A stretch of 64,000 bases of DNA from Emiliania huxleyi CCMP1516 (GCF_000372725.1 NW_005198966.1:1231338-1295337); one strand, 5' to 3'; positions 1-10,605 are shown, counted from the stretch's first letter. Numbers and translations: made by a program. Notes: a model not told the origin generated them from the sequence alone.

Positions 1-66
1 CACAGAATAATAAAATACAGAGGGATCTGACAGAGCGCGAGAGGACAGCAGTGCTGGTCACAGCGA

Positions 67-1002
67 TCACGTGGCATCCACGCATGTCCCCACCCACTCC
101 TTCCCGCCCACAAAGAACGGTGAGCAGAGGCTCCCATCAGGGCAGGGCCCGCCCCATGCATGACCCTCGCCGCACACTTGGAGCTCGACCTGAGCCGCTG
201 GAGGTCGGGCTTCTGCTCCTCTAGTCCCTATTGGTGATGCTGAGCTGGAGTGTGGCGGGCAAGGGCAGCAGGAAGCCGGGGGTGGCGGGGACGGCGATGG
301 GTGCTCTGGCACAGGAATCGGTCCGGACCCTAGATCCGGCGGGACCTCGTCACTGTGGCAGCACCCACTGCACTGAGCGCAGTCGTTGACCAGCAGGCGG
401 CACGGCAAGTGAGAGACATTCGCGCAGGGAACACCAAAGCATATGTTACCGCACGAGTCACTCGAGGCAAGATCGCTCCCAGAGCCGTCTTCAAACGCTG
501 AACCAACGTCGCTGAAGCCGTCGCTGATCCCAGAGCCTAAATCAAGTGTCACGTCACCCACCAACTCGACCTCACAATCCGCGCAGCCGGCGCATGCAGC
601 TGATGAACACTTGAGTTCCCACGTCCCAAGGGCGTCGTTGCACCACTGGGCGCACGCCATCGACGGCCAGATTGACGGAATCGCTGGCGGCGGCAGTGTT
701 GACGGTGCTGGCGGCGTGGAGCACGCTGAGCAGGCCCGGCAGGCCTCCCAGGTGCACTTATACTCCCACGGCCCCGTACTGAAGGCGCAAAAGCGCCTGC
801 ATGCTGTTGTCGGCGCCGCCGGCCACGGCGGCGGCGAAGTCAGCGTATGCGGCGACGGAGCAAGCCCAGACGGTAGCTCGGAACACTCGGAGCAGCCCCT
901 GCAGCGTTTCCAGGAGCACCGCACTGTCCACGTTTGCGTTTTCGTGGAGCAGAATTGTGCGCAAACGTGACTCGACCACGCGTTTTGTGCGAGCCCCGCC
1001 AT
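67..1002 (-). CDS. Cys-rich protein with three identical-spacing Cys/Trp modules
   Basis: I do not recognise the family. Starting at the ATG at 1002 the protein has about 311 residues. Residues 14-40, 68-94 and 117-143 are three copies of a module with exactly the same spacing: C-x3-C-x6-W-x3-C-x4-C-x2-C-x2-C. Pro-rich linkers join the modules. A different Cys cluster follows (CGNICFGVPCANV, then CAQCSGCC), then a Pro-rich stretch and a last cysteine-bearing tail. Disulphide-rich modules of this kind suggest a secreted or cell-surface protein. No signal peptide is visible at this start, and the open frame extends upstream only to a GTG at 1065, so an N-terminal exon may lie further upstream on the minus strand. 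Function is unknown. The reading frame is well supported by the repeat structure. Confidence 0.6.
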   Translation of the reverse strand: MAGLAQNAWSSHVCAQFCSTKTQTWTVRCSWKRCRGCSECSELPSGLAPSPHTLTSPPPWPAAPTTACRRFCAFSTGPWEYKCTWEACRACSACSTPPAPSTLPPPAIPSIWPSMACAQWCNDALGTWELKCSSAACAGCADCEVELVGDVTLDLGSGISDGFSDVGSAFEDGSGSDLASSDSCGNICFGVPCANVSHLPCRLLVNDCAQCSGCCHSDEVPPDLGSGPIPVPEHPSPSPPPPASCCPCPPHSSSASPIGTRGAEARPPAAQVELQVCGEGHAWGGPCPDGSLCSPFFVGGKEWVGTCVDAT

Positions 1003-1065
1003 TCCACTGACTTGAGCCGAGCGGACCGGCGGTCGCTGGGGCTCGGGCAATGTCTGTGCAAGCAC

Positions 1066-2193
1066 ACCTCACGGCAAATCCCAAATCGGCACGTAAAGCA
1101 ACAAAATCTCGCGCTCGCTAATAGCACGAGTCAATTGTCGGAAATCGCCGGGTTTGTTGGTGTGTGGATTTTGTTTTCTCTTTCTCTCTCACTCTCTCCC
1201 ACCCCTTCCGATTTTGATTAAACTTACCTTTGCCAACAACATACACACCTAACACACTAACCTCATGTATCGGAGTTATGGCATACTTAAGAGCTGTGAA
1301 CGTGAAGAGAGTGGTACCAGAACTGTGGGTCGTTGCGGCACGCATGGGGGGGCCTCCCGGACGTATGATCCTAGCCCAATACGTCCCACGGAGCACATTT
1401 CGATTTTTGACAGAATTAAATGCACTGCCCCCGCACGGTACTAATAGTCGTAGTTTTGGCACCGCTGCCCTTCACGGCACCACACCGCCGCTTGACAGCC
1501 CGGGATTAGCCTAGCAGCGAGTGGGCATCGCCTGCCGGTCGGCTGGGCACGAGCCAAGCACTTGGGCGGCCGTCAACCGAGTCCGAGCGGCGCCTGAGGC
1601 GGGTGCCACGGCGTCTGCACGAAGGCGTGGCGGGGTGAGGAGCCAGGAGTGGTGAACACCTCCCCGTCGGGCGCGCGGCGCGCCGGATGGTCCGCCGAGG
1701 CCGCCGCCGCCCCGGCGGCGGCGATGGGGGCGGCGGGGCCGACCCGGCCGGCGTTTGTCGGCTCCACCTACAGAAGAGCAGTCTCTGTGGGTCGACGATA
1801 CTAACTCGGTAGTAACGCGGAGCGATGCTGTGCGGCGCCGAGTTGTGCGCGAGGCGACCTCCTGAGGCTACCTGAGCTGGCAATGGATGCCACCAGGACG
1901 CACGGCTAGCAGGAGCCAGTCAGGCATGCCCTGCTGTGGAGCAGAGCCGGCTGGCGCACCGGCGATACTAACTCAGCGCGCCGCGAGAGGCGAATCTGGG
2001 CGACTTTGGAGGCGCATTCTCGAGCTTGCCGTCGACGATTGATGTCGGGTACATTGTCACTGCCGTCGGGGAAGGTCTTCTCTCAGCAGGCCGAGCGCCG
2101 TGGCCTGGCTCGGCTCGCCGCGAGTCGCGCCCTTTTATCAGTGCCAAAACTCACGAGACCTCGATACTAACAAAGACTACTATACAAGAGCTA
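1066..2193. other. intergenic, no gene recognised
   Basis: About 1.1 kb between the Cys-rich gene and the 3' end of the ankyrin/JMJD8-like gene. Open frames here are short, low-complexity and without recognisable motifs. The octamer ATACTAAC occurs three times (about 1797, 1964 and 2163), but nothing ties it to a function. Confidence 0.5.
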
Positions 2194-4386
2194 CTATGTC
2201 CCGCCTGAACTCTGGCTATCACTGTATAGAAAGGAGACCGAGACCGAGTTCTCCTCGTAGAGCACGCCGTGCGCCCAGAGGCTGGGCACAAACAAGACGT
2301 CGCCAGCCTGTTGCGTGCACTCCAGCTGGCGGCCGAGCTGACCGCGGCGCGCAGGCTCAAAGTCATCAAAGAAGTGGGCGTTGCTGTACGATGCGTCGGC
2401 AGGAGGGTATAGGAACCACCGCTTCCGGCCGTGCAGCAATGCGCTCACCGCCATGTAGTGGAAGTGGAGGGAGGTGCCGGAGAAGGGCGAGCCCACGTTG
2501 ATCTGGTAGTTGTTGAGCACCGCCATGCCGCGCGCGAGCTCGCTCACCCAGCCAGTGACGGGCTGCAGGTCTAGTAGCTCCAGGGTGTGATTATGCAGGT
2601 GCGCGTGCGGCGCCCATCGCGCCTCGACAACGGTATCCGGCGAGAGGGTGGAGTCCGAAGCGTGCTGGCTGAGCTTGTGCTGCTCTCCGTTTTGGATGGC
2701 TTCAAACTCCGGCAGCGGCTTTATCGTGGAGCGGCCCGCGCGCGGTGAAGCAAGCGTGAACACACGGAGCCCCGTGTCGTCGAGGCCAACTTGCAGCGCC
2801 TCCCGCTCCCACGCGCCCAAGTCCTCACGCAGCGCGCCTCGCAAGAGGACGGGTCGCTGCCGCGAAAAGAAGTCACGGGCAAACTCTGCCGAGTCCATTT
2901 CTTCACGCACGTCAACGTCGCAACGCACTCTTGATAAGTCCTCGCCCTCCACCACCGGCACCGTGCGCGGTCTCCCCCAACCGGGCAGCCTTGGCGACAC
3001 CCGGTTGACAAACATTGGGCGGGCAATCGTGCCTGGGAGGAGGGTTCTCCTGGATGGCGTGTGCTCGCTCAAGAGCGCCGCAAGCTCCTCATAACCCCCA
3101 TCGGCTGCGTGGTCGGCTGCCCTGTGTCCAAAGGCATCCCGCTGCTCCGTGCCTGCCTGTGCATCAAGCAGCAGCAGCAAGGCCGCGCCGTTGCCTTGCC
3201 GGGCGGCGTAGTGGAGGGCGGTGCGCCCCAGGAGGTCGGTTGCGCTGACATTGGCTCCGGCATCCAAGAGAGCCTGGACAAACTTGGCGTTCCACTCGTA
3301 GACTTCGGCGCGCAACGCAGTTGGATCGGTGCGAGTAGCGGAGTCGTCGTACAAGCTCGATGCGGACGACATGTTGTACGTCTTGATCGAGTCGTGCGAA
3401 CATTCAAACCTAGAGCTATCGACGTAGGTGTTCCCGTGTCGGGTCCTCCACTTTGAGGCGGCTATGAGAATGTGTGCGACTTTGACAGAGGTGTGCAGTG
3501 GAGTCTCTCCGGACTGAAGGGCGGCGAGGGTGGTCGCTGTTGTGCCACGCCGCAGCAGCTCTTGCAACGCAGAAAAGTGTCGAGCTTGCACTGCCGCCAT
3601 CAGCAATGTCCTGCCAGTAGCGTCCACCAAGCTGATGTCCAGGGATGGTTGCTGCAGAAGGACCTCGATGACGAGGTCAAAGTCATGCCTTCCGCACTGG
3701 TTCCGATGAAAGGTGGTTTGCTTCTCGGACCACCTGTCAAGAGCTATGTGCAGCGCCGTGGCGCCGCTTGCCGAAACCGCGTTGACGCTGGCTCCTGCTA
3801 CCAGCATTACCTCGAGAACGTCGGCGACGCCAGCTTGCGACATGCGCAAAAAGGTGCTGTCGAGCCGCGGCAGCAGGCCAGCAAGAATCGCGGCGCGAGC
3901 CAAAAAGTCGCGATTCGCTGCCGGCATTGCTTGCTCGTTCACTAGCGCGAGAGACTCCCAAAGAAAGTCCTCGAGCTGTGTAATGCTCGGTCCGAGCGCC
4001 AGGGCTGCTATTGTCTGTAGGACGCACTCAGAAATGGCCTCGCCGCTGTGAGCAGCACGTTCCCGCGCATTGTGCAGAATGAGAGAAGGAACCGCAGAAG
4101 GCCTCTGAGTGGCGGCCAACTCCCACATCTCGATTGCCAATAGTGGCGTGTTCCTGCTTTGGTGACCTGCACTCCAGAATTGGATGGGCAACGGGGGTGC
4201 GGAGGCAATGCTACGGCTGCCATGCACATTGAGGATCCCCAGCCCGACGGCCATGGCGATCAGCAGTAGCAGACTGGCTCCGGTGGCGATAAATGACAAT
4301 GTGAGACCACGTGAAGACGACAACGAAGCTGCCGCTTGTGGCTCTACGGGGTTGACCCGTCTCCTCCAGATCGAGGCGGACTTCAT
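2194..4386 (-). CDS. signal-anchored ankyrin-repeat protein with C-terminal JMJD8-like cupin domain
   Basis: Single-exon frame of 730 residues starting at an ATG. Residues about 29-51 are a hydrophobic segment behind a basic N-terminus, as in a type II signal anchor, which would put the rest in the ER/Golgi lumen. Ankyrin repeats fill roughly 170-450 (for example GRTALHYAARQGN and GATALHIALDRW). A cupin_8/JmjC-type domain occupies about 490-730. Its metal region reads H641-F-H643 followed by GRKRWFLYPP, and the distal histidine is H706 in LWAHGV. Standard Fe(II)/2OG dioxygenases use H-x-D; H-x-H with exactly this spacing and the GRKRWFLYPP string is the pattern of JMJD8, a luminal ER protein. 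I infer a luminal JMJD8-like protein whose ankyrin repeats may bind a partner. Whether it is an active oxygenase is open. Confidence 0.8.
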   Translation of the reverse strand: MKSASIWRRRVNPVEPQAAASLSSSRGLTLSFIATGASLLLLIAMAVGLGILNVHGSRSIASAPPLPIQFWSAGHQSRNTPLLAIEMWELAATQRPSAVPSLILHNARERAAHSGEAISECVLQTIAALALGPSITQLEDFLWESLALVNEQAMPAANRDFLARAAILAGLLPRLDSTFLRMSQAGVADVLEVMLVAGASVNAVSASGATALHIALDRWSEKQTTFHRNQCGRHDFDLVIEVLLQQPSLDISLVDATGRTLLMAAVQARHFSALQELLRRGTTATTLAALQSGETPLHTSVKVAHILIAASKWRTRHGNTYVDSSRFECSHDSIKTYNMSSASSLYDDSATRTDPTALRAEVYEWNAKFVQALLDAGANVSATDLLGRTALHYAARQGNGAALLLLLDAQAGTEQRDAFGHRAADHAADGGYEELAALLSEHTPSRRTLLPGTIARPMFVNRVSPRLPGWGRPRTVPVVEGEDLSRVRCDVDVREEMDSAEFARDFFSRQRPVLLRGALREDLGAWEREALQVGLDDTGLRVFTLASPRAGRSTIKPLPEFEAIQNGEQHKLSQHASDSTLSPDTVVEARWAPHAHLHNHTLELLDLQPVTGWVSELARGMAVLNNYQINVGSPFSGTSLHFHYMAVSALLHGRKRWFLYPPADASYSNAHFFDDFEPARRGQLGRQLECTQQAGDVLFVPSLWAHGVLYEENSVSVSFLYSDSQSSGGT

Positions 4387-4543
4387 GGACGGCCGAGCAA
4401 TATTTTTTCGTTACTATTATTAATTGATGCTCTTCGCACGGCTGAGCCCCCCCCTCCCCCCCCCCCCCATTCCCTGCCCTCTCCTGCCACACACTCCGTC
4501 AGAGCCCCCTCCCCTCTTGCACAACAGGAATTTTGACAATTAA

Positions 4544-5876
4544 CCCCTAAACGGCTGCGGCTCCCATATGGGAGCTTCGCCCATATCTGTGAAAGAGGAA
4601 GCTGACCCGGCTGGTCGCAGCGACGGCCGATCCAGCAGTCGTCTGCGACATGGCAGTGGCCCCGGGTCATGTGCAGCTAGTCCCGAGCGGCTCAGGTCCC
4701 AGATCGAATCTCGGACCCACAGATTCTAGATTCCTTTAGATTCCCTGGATTCCCGCAACAACGATCTCTTAGCGGCGGCAAACAGAGGCGCAACTCTGCC
4801 AGCAGCGAGGAGGCTCCTGCTGCTCAGCTACCGAGGCCTGGTGGCGTCGGCTGCTGCGTGGAGAAGACAGCAGCACTGTCCGACCTCAAAACATGCACAA
4901 CAAGCGGGATTTGTGACTCTGTCCTCGATTCTTCAGTCGCTCTGCCGGACGCGCTCGCTTTGTCGCGAGGCTCACCGGTGTAAGCCGTGTGGACGCCCAG
5001 AATAGCCTCCCCTGGCGTAGCTAGAGTGAGAGATATTGTGCACGTGGTCAGCCTCTACAATATATACACTGACACTTTACCTCCCAGAGCTCGTCTAGGT
5101 CCGCCACGGCCATCCTCAGCCTCCAGAGGGCCCCCGGCCGCGGCGCGGTGCGGCGGCGTCACAAATCCGACGTCAGTTCACCGGGACGCGATCGGGCGAT
5201 CTGAAGCCCAACTAGGCGTATGGATTGCCCGCCCAGGGCTGTCACCTGGACCCCTCAATGGACGCCTGCGGTGCCGCCCCCACGAGGTGTTGTTCACACC
5301 TGTCCAACCATTCGTGCAGCAGGAACGCGCTGTGTGTGGCTGGCAGCAAACTCAAATGACGACGGGTTGCAGCCTCGTAGCTCAACGGCAACATTGTGCA
5401 TGAGGAAGGCTGATATAAGTAGCACCAGCCACACAACCAACAGCTTCTGGAGAGTATGCGGAGCGCAAGCAGCCGGTGATCAAAGGCGTGTTGCTGTCGG
5501 TGGCAGATTGCCAGAGGGACGCCGGCGCTTCGGTGCGTGGCTTCGTCACAATTTTCCACCGCTCAACTTGGAGGCAGTGTGTCTAGTAGCGTGCTACACC
5601 TATGACGGCGGACCTCACTGGGGCGCCGACGTGCGACGACCGTCTGGGATCGAAAGACGAAACCGCGTCCCAGGAGCTCGTGCAGAGCGCGCTCCGGAGC
5701 TCTGTGGCGGGAAATTTGAAGGGAACGTGGTGGCTTCCCACCGCCTCTGTATGTGCCCAATAAAGTGCTAACACGACCCTCGGGCAGCAGGGGGCATGTG
5801 GCGAGCGCACGGAGGCACAGTTAGGCCGCCGTGATATCGCCCTTCCGGGCACCCCGTTTCGGTAGCCGTTTAGGGG
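4544..5876. mobile_element. non-autonomous piggyBac-like DNA transposon
   Basis: The sequence TTAA-CCCCTAAACGGCT at 4540-4556 has its exact reverse complement, AGCCGTTTAGGGG-TTAA, at 5864-5880. TTAA target duplications and inverted repeats that begin with CCC are the hallmark of the piggyBac superfamily. The element is about 1.33 kb between the TTAA copies, with 13-bp perfect inverted repeats and a subterminal palindrome (CTCCCATATGGGAG) just inside the left end. No frame inside encodes a recognisable DDE transposase, so it is best read as a deletion derivative or MITE. The minus strand at about 5400-5480 has a hydrophobic stretch that could be a decayed transposase piece, but this is too weak to claim. 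The perfect ends suggest a fairly recent insertion. Confidence 0.75.
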
Positions 5877-5880
5877 TTAA

Positions 5881-6857
5881 CCAGATTGATGGGCTTGCTC
5901 ATCCCGGAGTGGTTCGACCCCACATAAATCCGAGACGGTGACGGGATGCTGGCTCTGTGGTCTCAGGCCCAGTGAGGTAGTGCACGAGACTATCCCGGAT
6001 CCTGCTGAACAAGTTCCTCTTGTAGCTCGATCGGTCACACCACCATCGCCGTCGGGGAGAGGGGGGACGACACTGCCTCGGCAGCGTGCACCTCGATCCT
6101 GCACCGTGTTTGTTATGACCCCCCCCATGACCACACCAGTGAGGGTGGGCGAGACGATCGAGGGGTCCCGTACCATACGGAATCGACCCTATCCACAGTG
6201 CTCAAGTGCTCAAGGGTGTGGATGCTGGGTTGACGGAAATCGGGGGACGCGACCCACTTCGCCACAGACGGTCCCGCGCCTCGCCGCTATGACGGCGACA
6301 CGGCCGCAGCTCGTGTGTGTGTCGCCGTCTTTATCCGGAGTGAAAAGTCCAACGCGCTCGTCGGTGGCGGCTTCCTCCAACCTGCGCCGCGCTCGGCGAA
6401 CCTCGACAGCGCCTTCGGTGGCATGCAGCTCTTTGCGACAGAAGCCTGGAGAGCAGCTCCTCTGCTGCTCACACACTCTGCACAGTTGACACAGCCTACT
6501 GTGCGGCTGCCACAGCTGTGACAGCGATGGGCTCGCCCTCACTGGCCCTCAGTCACTTGTGCTGCGGCTTGTGTGAGCGACACTGCTCGGCGACTGCCGG
6601 CACACTGTGAGACCATGGGTGTGAGGTCAAACCACGCTACCAGCGCTTGGTCACATCGGCCCCGAGGTCAGATTCATCTACTCTGTTGATGACAAGACTT
6701 GTCTACCGGCTGGAGCCGAGCAGGAGGGCCCGGCGCACAACCCCCTGGTCAACTCACCTCCTCCACACCCCGTAGATAAACTCTGTGATCAGCTGGTCTG
6801 TGTGTGAAAGTGTGTGTGAGCACGAAAAGCGAGATGACCGAGCTTTACTCTCCAGCA
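5881..6857. other. intergenic, no gene recognised
   Basis: About 1 kb between the piggyBac-like element and the 3' end of the methyltransferase gene. No frame has recognisable motifs or convincing codon use. Confidence 0.5.
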
Positions 6858-7238
6858 TTATTTTGTGCTGCGTAACCGCCATGAGACGAGCGCCGTCCCT
6901 CGAGTCCGCACGCTGCTGAGCTCATCGCTCGGCCTCCGGTGCTGCTCCTCGTGGGGCAAGTTGTCGCGGACGACGGCAGCCTCAAAGCCGACCGGCTCGA
7001 GGAGCGAGCGCACGCGCGGCACCGACATGGCGAAGGGCGGGCCGCCGTCGCGCTCGCCGATCGGGAAGACGGCGGTGAGGAGTTCGCCGCCCGGGGCGAG
7101 CAGCGCGCGCATCTGCTCCGCCCAGCGGCCGCGCGCCGCCGGCTCGAGCGCGCAGAGGAAGGTGCAGTCCCAGATGAGGTCGTACTGGACGCGCGCGTCG
7201 AGGGCGAAGAAGTCGGCGCACACGACGTCGACGCTGGA

Positions 7239-7271
<33 letters not shown>

Positions 7272-8132
7272 CTCCGCCTCGCCTTCCCCCGACGGCGGCA
7301 GCAGCAGCCGCGCCGCCTCCGTGGGGTCAGCGACGATTCTCCGTGACGCCTTCGCGGCCGCGCGCCCCTCGGCCGTCGCGGTGGCCGGCGGCGGCTCGAC
7401 GGCGACGGCGACCTTGCCGGTCACGAGGAGCGGTGCGGTGGCGCGCGGGAGTGGGACCCCCTCCCGCCGCACGAGCTCGTTCGAGTAGCACGCCTCGACT
7501 CCGTCGGCAGTCGAGAGGGTGATGTGCGGCGAGTCGCGCCGGCCGGAGCCGCCGGCCGTGATTGCGCCGAGGCTATCTGCGAGCTCTGGAGTGGCGAGCG
7601 CCACCGTCACCGCCTGTCCGCGGGAATCGGACGCCTCGGCCTCGACGCGCAGCGTGCAGAGGGTGCCGAGGAGCGGCAGCGCCGCGGCCAGCTCCGCCGC
7701 GGCGGGCTCGAAGCACAGCGTGAGGTGCTGCTGCCCCGTGACGTTTGGGTGACGGGGAGGCACGGCGGCGGCAAGGGCGTCCACGCTCGTGGGGTCGAGC
7801 ATCACGCCGACGTAGCGGACGCGCCATGCACCGCCGCCGCCCGCCGAGCCGCCGCTCGCCTGCAGCTCCTCCCGGGCCGCCTCGCATGCCGCGGGGGAGA
7901 GGTCGACAGCAACGACAGAGGCGTATCCATGTCGCGCCAGTGCCAGTGCGTCGTATGCACGCCCGCAGCCCGGCACCAGCGCCCTTGCGCCCGGCCCCGG
8001 CTTGCTCCTCCGGGAAAGCTCCGCCGCGAGCGGCCGAGCCACTCCCGCCACATCGAATCTCGTGCCTTTGGGAAGGCCGCCGTCCTGCGCCCACAGCTTC
8101 TCCCAGTGAGGGCTCGCGCCGGCGTGTGACAT
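6858..8132 (-). CDS. TPMT/HOL-type methyltransferase with nested 2H-phosphoesterase domain
   Basis: Single exon of 424 residues from an ATG. Residues 9-90 and about 300-420 form one SAM methyltransferase of the thiopurine/halide-thiol family: WEKLWAQDGGLPKGTRFDV, motif I VPGCG (about 53-57), acidic D77, then ADFFALD (306-312), YDLIWDCTFLCALEP (317-331), WAEQMRALLAPGGELL and GGPPFAMSV near the end. These match plant HOL/thiocyanate methyltransferases closely. Residues about 104-247 interrupt it. They begin RYVGVMLD and carry two H-x-T motifs, H136-L-T138 and H203-I-T205, the second in SPHITLSTADGV. Two H-x-[ST] motifs about 67 residues apart after such a strand are the signature of 2H phosphoesterases, notably the cyclic phosphodiesterase domain of plant tRNA ligase. 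An Ala run (about 288-298) joins the second half. Both active sites look intact. The physiological substrate is unknown. Confidence 0.85.
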
Positions 8133-8235
8133 GCTGCTGGCAGTGCGAACGAGGAGCGTGCAGAGCGCGCACGCTGCTGCATGTGTGTGTTTCGCGGAAT
8201 TCTTTTTCGGGGGAAGAGTCTACTCCCTTGCTGTA

Positions 8236-8359
8236 GCGCTCCCAATACGTGCATCACTTTTGTGACGGTGTTACAACTTTGATCAACCACATCTCGATAA
8301 CTAACATGTCGACGCTCATGAAAGTAGGCGCAATCGATCGGGCGCCGTATTGGGAGCGC
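8236..8359. repeat. short inverted-repeat element
   Basis: GCGCTCCCAATACG at 8236-8249 is repeated exactly in inverted form at 8346-8359, enclosing about 96 bp. It could be a tiny MITE or a hairpin in the promoter region of the methyltransferase gene. A second hairpin follows at 8615-8654 (AGACCGCTCG with its reverse complement). Confidence 0.45.
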
Positions 8360-8395
8360 GACTGCTTGTCGAGAACGTGCGTGATCTGTGATCTG

Positions 8396-8446
8396 TAAGG
8401 GTCCGCCCGCAGGCGCATTTTGTATACCGAGGCGGTGCCCGGTGCC
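8396..8446. repeat. partial copy of a dispersed repeat
   Basis: GGGTCCGCCCGCAGGCGC followed by CCGAGGCGGTGCCCGG also occurs, in longer form, at 34964-35080 and 35866-35978. This copy is partial. Confidence 0.5.
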
Positions 8447-9174
8447 GAGCGCAGGCAGAGCCCACAGGTCGGACCTTAAGACAGCGTTGTAGATCCCTGG
8501 GCGAGGGTGGTGGAGGGGGGGGTCCGGCGGCGGAGCAACCACCTCCTGCTCCTCCCGGCGTGCCGGGGGAGGCAGGATGTCATCCCCCGTGATCCCGACC
8601 GCCCCGTCGGGGGTAGACCGCTCGTCTAGCCGATCAGCCTTAAGCGAGCGGTCTGGCCGTTGGAATGGCCGAGGTTGGTGGACTTGCGTCCTCGCATCGA
8701 TCGTGATTACAAGCATTGTTACAATTCAATCACCATGAACCACGTTCATCTCGGGAAGGGGGAGTATTCGCCCTGCATGCGAGGGCATGCGCGGCGCCCC
8801 CTTCCTCTGTCGGCTTAGTACGGGTGGTCGGCGCGTCTCCGTCTGAAATCGAGAACGTAGTGTTGTGAGTGTGCTGTGAGAGAGGCTTGCGTTCGAAGAA
8901 TTCTTTTGCGAACAACGGGGTTCGGCTGTGTCGTCTCTAAGAAAAGAATATGTACATGTACATGTAACTCCCTCGCACCAACAGCTACACAGGGCACGGG
9001 AAAAGAAAGAAAGGAAGAAGGCAGATCTTTTCCTAATTTCGAAGTTGGCGTGACAAGTCGCTGCCAGGAACGCTGCGTGCAAGGCTGCCGGGGAGCGGAC
9101 GGAGACTGGGACAGACTGCCGGTCTAGAGTCGTTGTCTTTCTTTCTTAAAACTGTTCTTTCTTTCAGTTTCATA

Positions 9175-10371
9175 TCACCTCTGTCCACCATCTTCATTAA
9201 TCTCTCGTGCGCCGAACACTCCGGCGGCCTTGAGCACGGCGTGCGCTCGGTACCTTCGCTTGAAAGTCGCATAGGTGCGTTCTCGGCAGCGTTGCAGACT
9301 GTCCCAGGCGGCATCGAAGGCATTTGTCGATGTCTTGTCTCTGGACTCTCTGGAGGTATCTGCAAAGTGCACTACAGGGCTCCAGAACGCCACGTCTGCG
9401 GGATGGGAGAGTTGCGCCACGATGCAGGCCTTGTTTGCGGCGAGCACGGCCCCCCTAAAGGACTCAAAGGGCAGGAGGTGGCTGCTGTTGGCGCCAGCAG
9501 TCTGGACGGGGAGCGATCGATGAAAGACCGCCTGGACGGGACACTGCTGCAGGAACGCCTTCATCGCCGGCCAGCTTTGCACCAGCTTGAAGACTGCTCT
9601 CGAGGGCATCAGCCACCCCTCTGTTGGGCGCCGCCTGCCAACAAACCCAATGCTCCTATCAGCGGCGTCTCCGAGAGTGGCGCTGCTCACGCCAAGATCC
9701 AAGGAGCTGCAGTAGGAGGGCGGCACAAAGCGGTGAGCCAGGCTCGCGTACAAGCCGTGCTTCTTGAGGAAGAGGAGGTTGCTCTGGGCATAGTCCCAAA
9801 GCTCATCGGGCTGATAGCTTAGCGCCTCCCGCTCCCGCTCGGCGGCAGCGGCCAGTCCGATGCCGAAAAGTGGCTCCGATTGATACAGGACAAGCTTCAC
9901 GTTGGGCTCTGCGGCACATCGAGCAATGGTCTCCGTGTTGTAGCTGACGCGCCTGTTCCAGTAGCCCACCACGACGAGGTAGCCCACCTTCCCACGCCTT
10001 CCGAGCCTGCGCAGATCACGAACGACATCGTGACAGTCAGGCTGTTTGGTCAAGTTGAAGCCGCACTGCAGCGAAGCGTCCGTCCAAACTGTCGACATGT
10101 TTCCGTGTTCTCGAAAGGCTGTTTCGATCGTTGCCACCAGTGGAAGGTAGCGAAACTGCTCAAACGCCTTTGGTGGTGGTGCCCAGTACACCCACACATC
10201 CGGCGGCGGGCTCATTCCCAAAAGCATGGATGCGAAGAGGCCACAGAGAGCTTGAGCTTCGAGCGCGCGAGTGAGGGCCAAAACGTTGATCACACCAAGT
10301 AAACCGTCGTGGTATATTGTTGGCAAACCGTACTCCGCCGCCGCCCGCCTCTGGCCTTCACATAAACGCAC
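9175..10371 (-). CDS. glycosyltransferase-like protein, N-terminus uncertain
   Basis: The open frame gives about 398 residues but opens at a GTG; the first ATG codons lie near residue 49, so a short upstream exon is likely. The middle holds KLVLYQSEPL, DELWDYAQSN, a FVPPSY segment and DRSIGFVGRRRP in that order. This order, a putative ligand-binding strand, then 'the name is in the doorway' W-D-Y-x-x-N, then a V-P-x-x-Y and a G-F-x-G strand, resembles a group of GT-B type glycosyltransferases found in bacteria and algae. No transmembrane segment is obvious beyond a hydrophobic stretch near residues 25-53. The exact family and substrate cannot be named. The gene's 5' side faces the membrane-protein gene at 10606, so the two may share the 10372-10605 promoter region. 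Confidence 0.55.
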   Translation of the reverse strand: MRLCEGQRRAAAEYGLPTIYHDGLLGVINVLALTRALEAQALCGLFASMLLGMSPPPDVWVYWAPPPKAFEQFRYLPLVATIETAFREHGNMSTVWTDASLQCGFNLTKQPDCHDVVRDLRRLGRRGKVGYLVVVGYWNRRVSYNTETIARCAAEPNVKLVLYQSEPLFGIGLAAAAEREREALSYQPDELWDYAQSNLLFLKKHGLYASLAHRFVPPSYCSSLDLGVSSATLGDAADRSIGFVGRRRPTEGWLMPSRAVFKLVQSWPAMKAFLQQCPVQAVFHRSLPVQTAGANSSHLLPFESFRGAVLAANKACIVAQLSHPADVAFWSPVVHFADTSRESRDKTSTNAFDAAWDSLQRCRERTYATFKRRYRAHAVLKAAGVFGAREINEDGGQR

Positions 10372-10605
10372 AACCCCGGGCCCGAAATCGCACAGAAACA
10401 GTCACGCAACACGGGGTCCCAGGGAAGGCGAGCAAAAACCGACTCGCTCGCGCGCGCTAGATAGACGCCGACTCGGAGGCCGCACCGGTCAGGCGCACAG
10501 CCGGAGAGAGAGGGAGGCGCTCAATCGCCGCACGCGGCGAGCGCCTTCATCATCTCCGCCTCATACGCACCCTCCACCCTCGCGCCCGCGTCGGTGCGCG
10601 CGAGG

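Noticed and set aside
1797-2170. ATACTAAC octamers as branch points of introns
   Set aside because: No flanking exons with coding sense were found; three copies of an 8-mer are not enough.
5242-5559. piggyBac transposase remnant inside the TTAA element
   Set aside because: A hydrophobic stretch vaguely recalls the family's C-terminal region, but no DDE residues or alignable block could be found.
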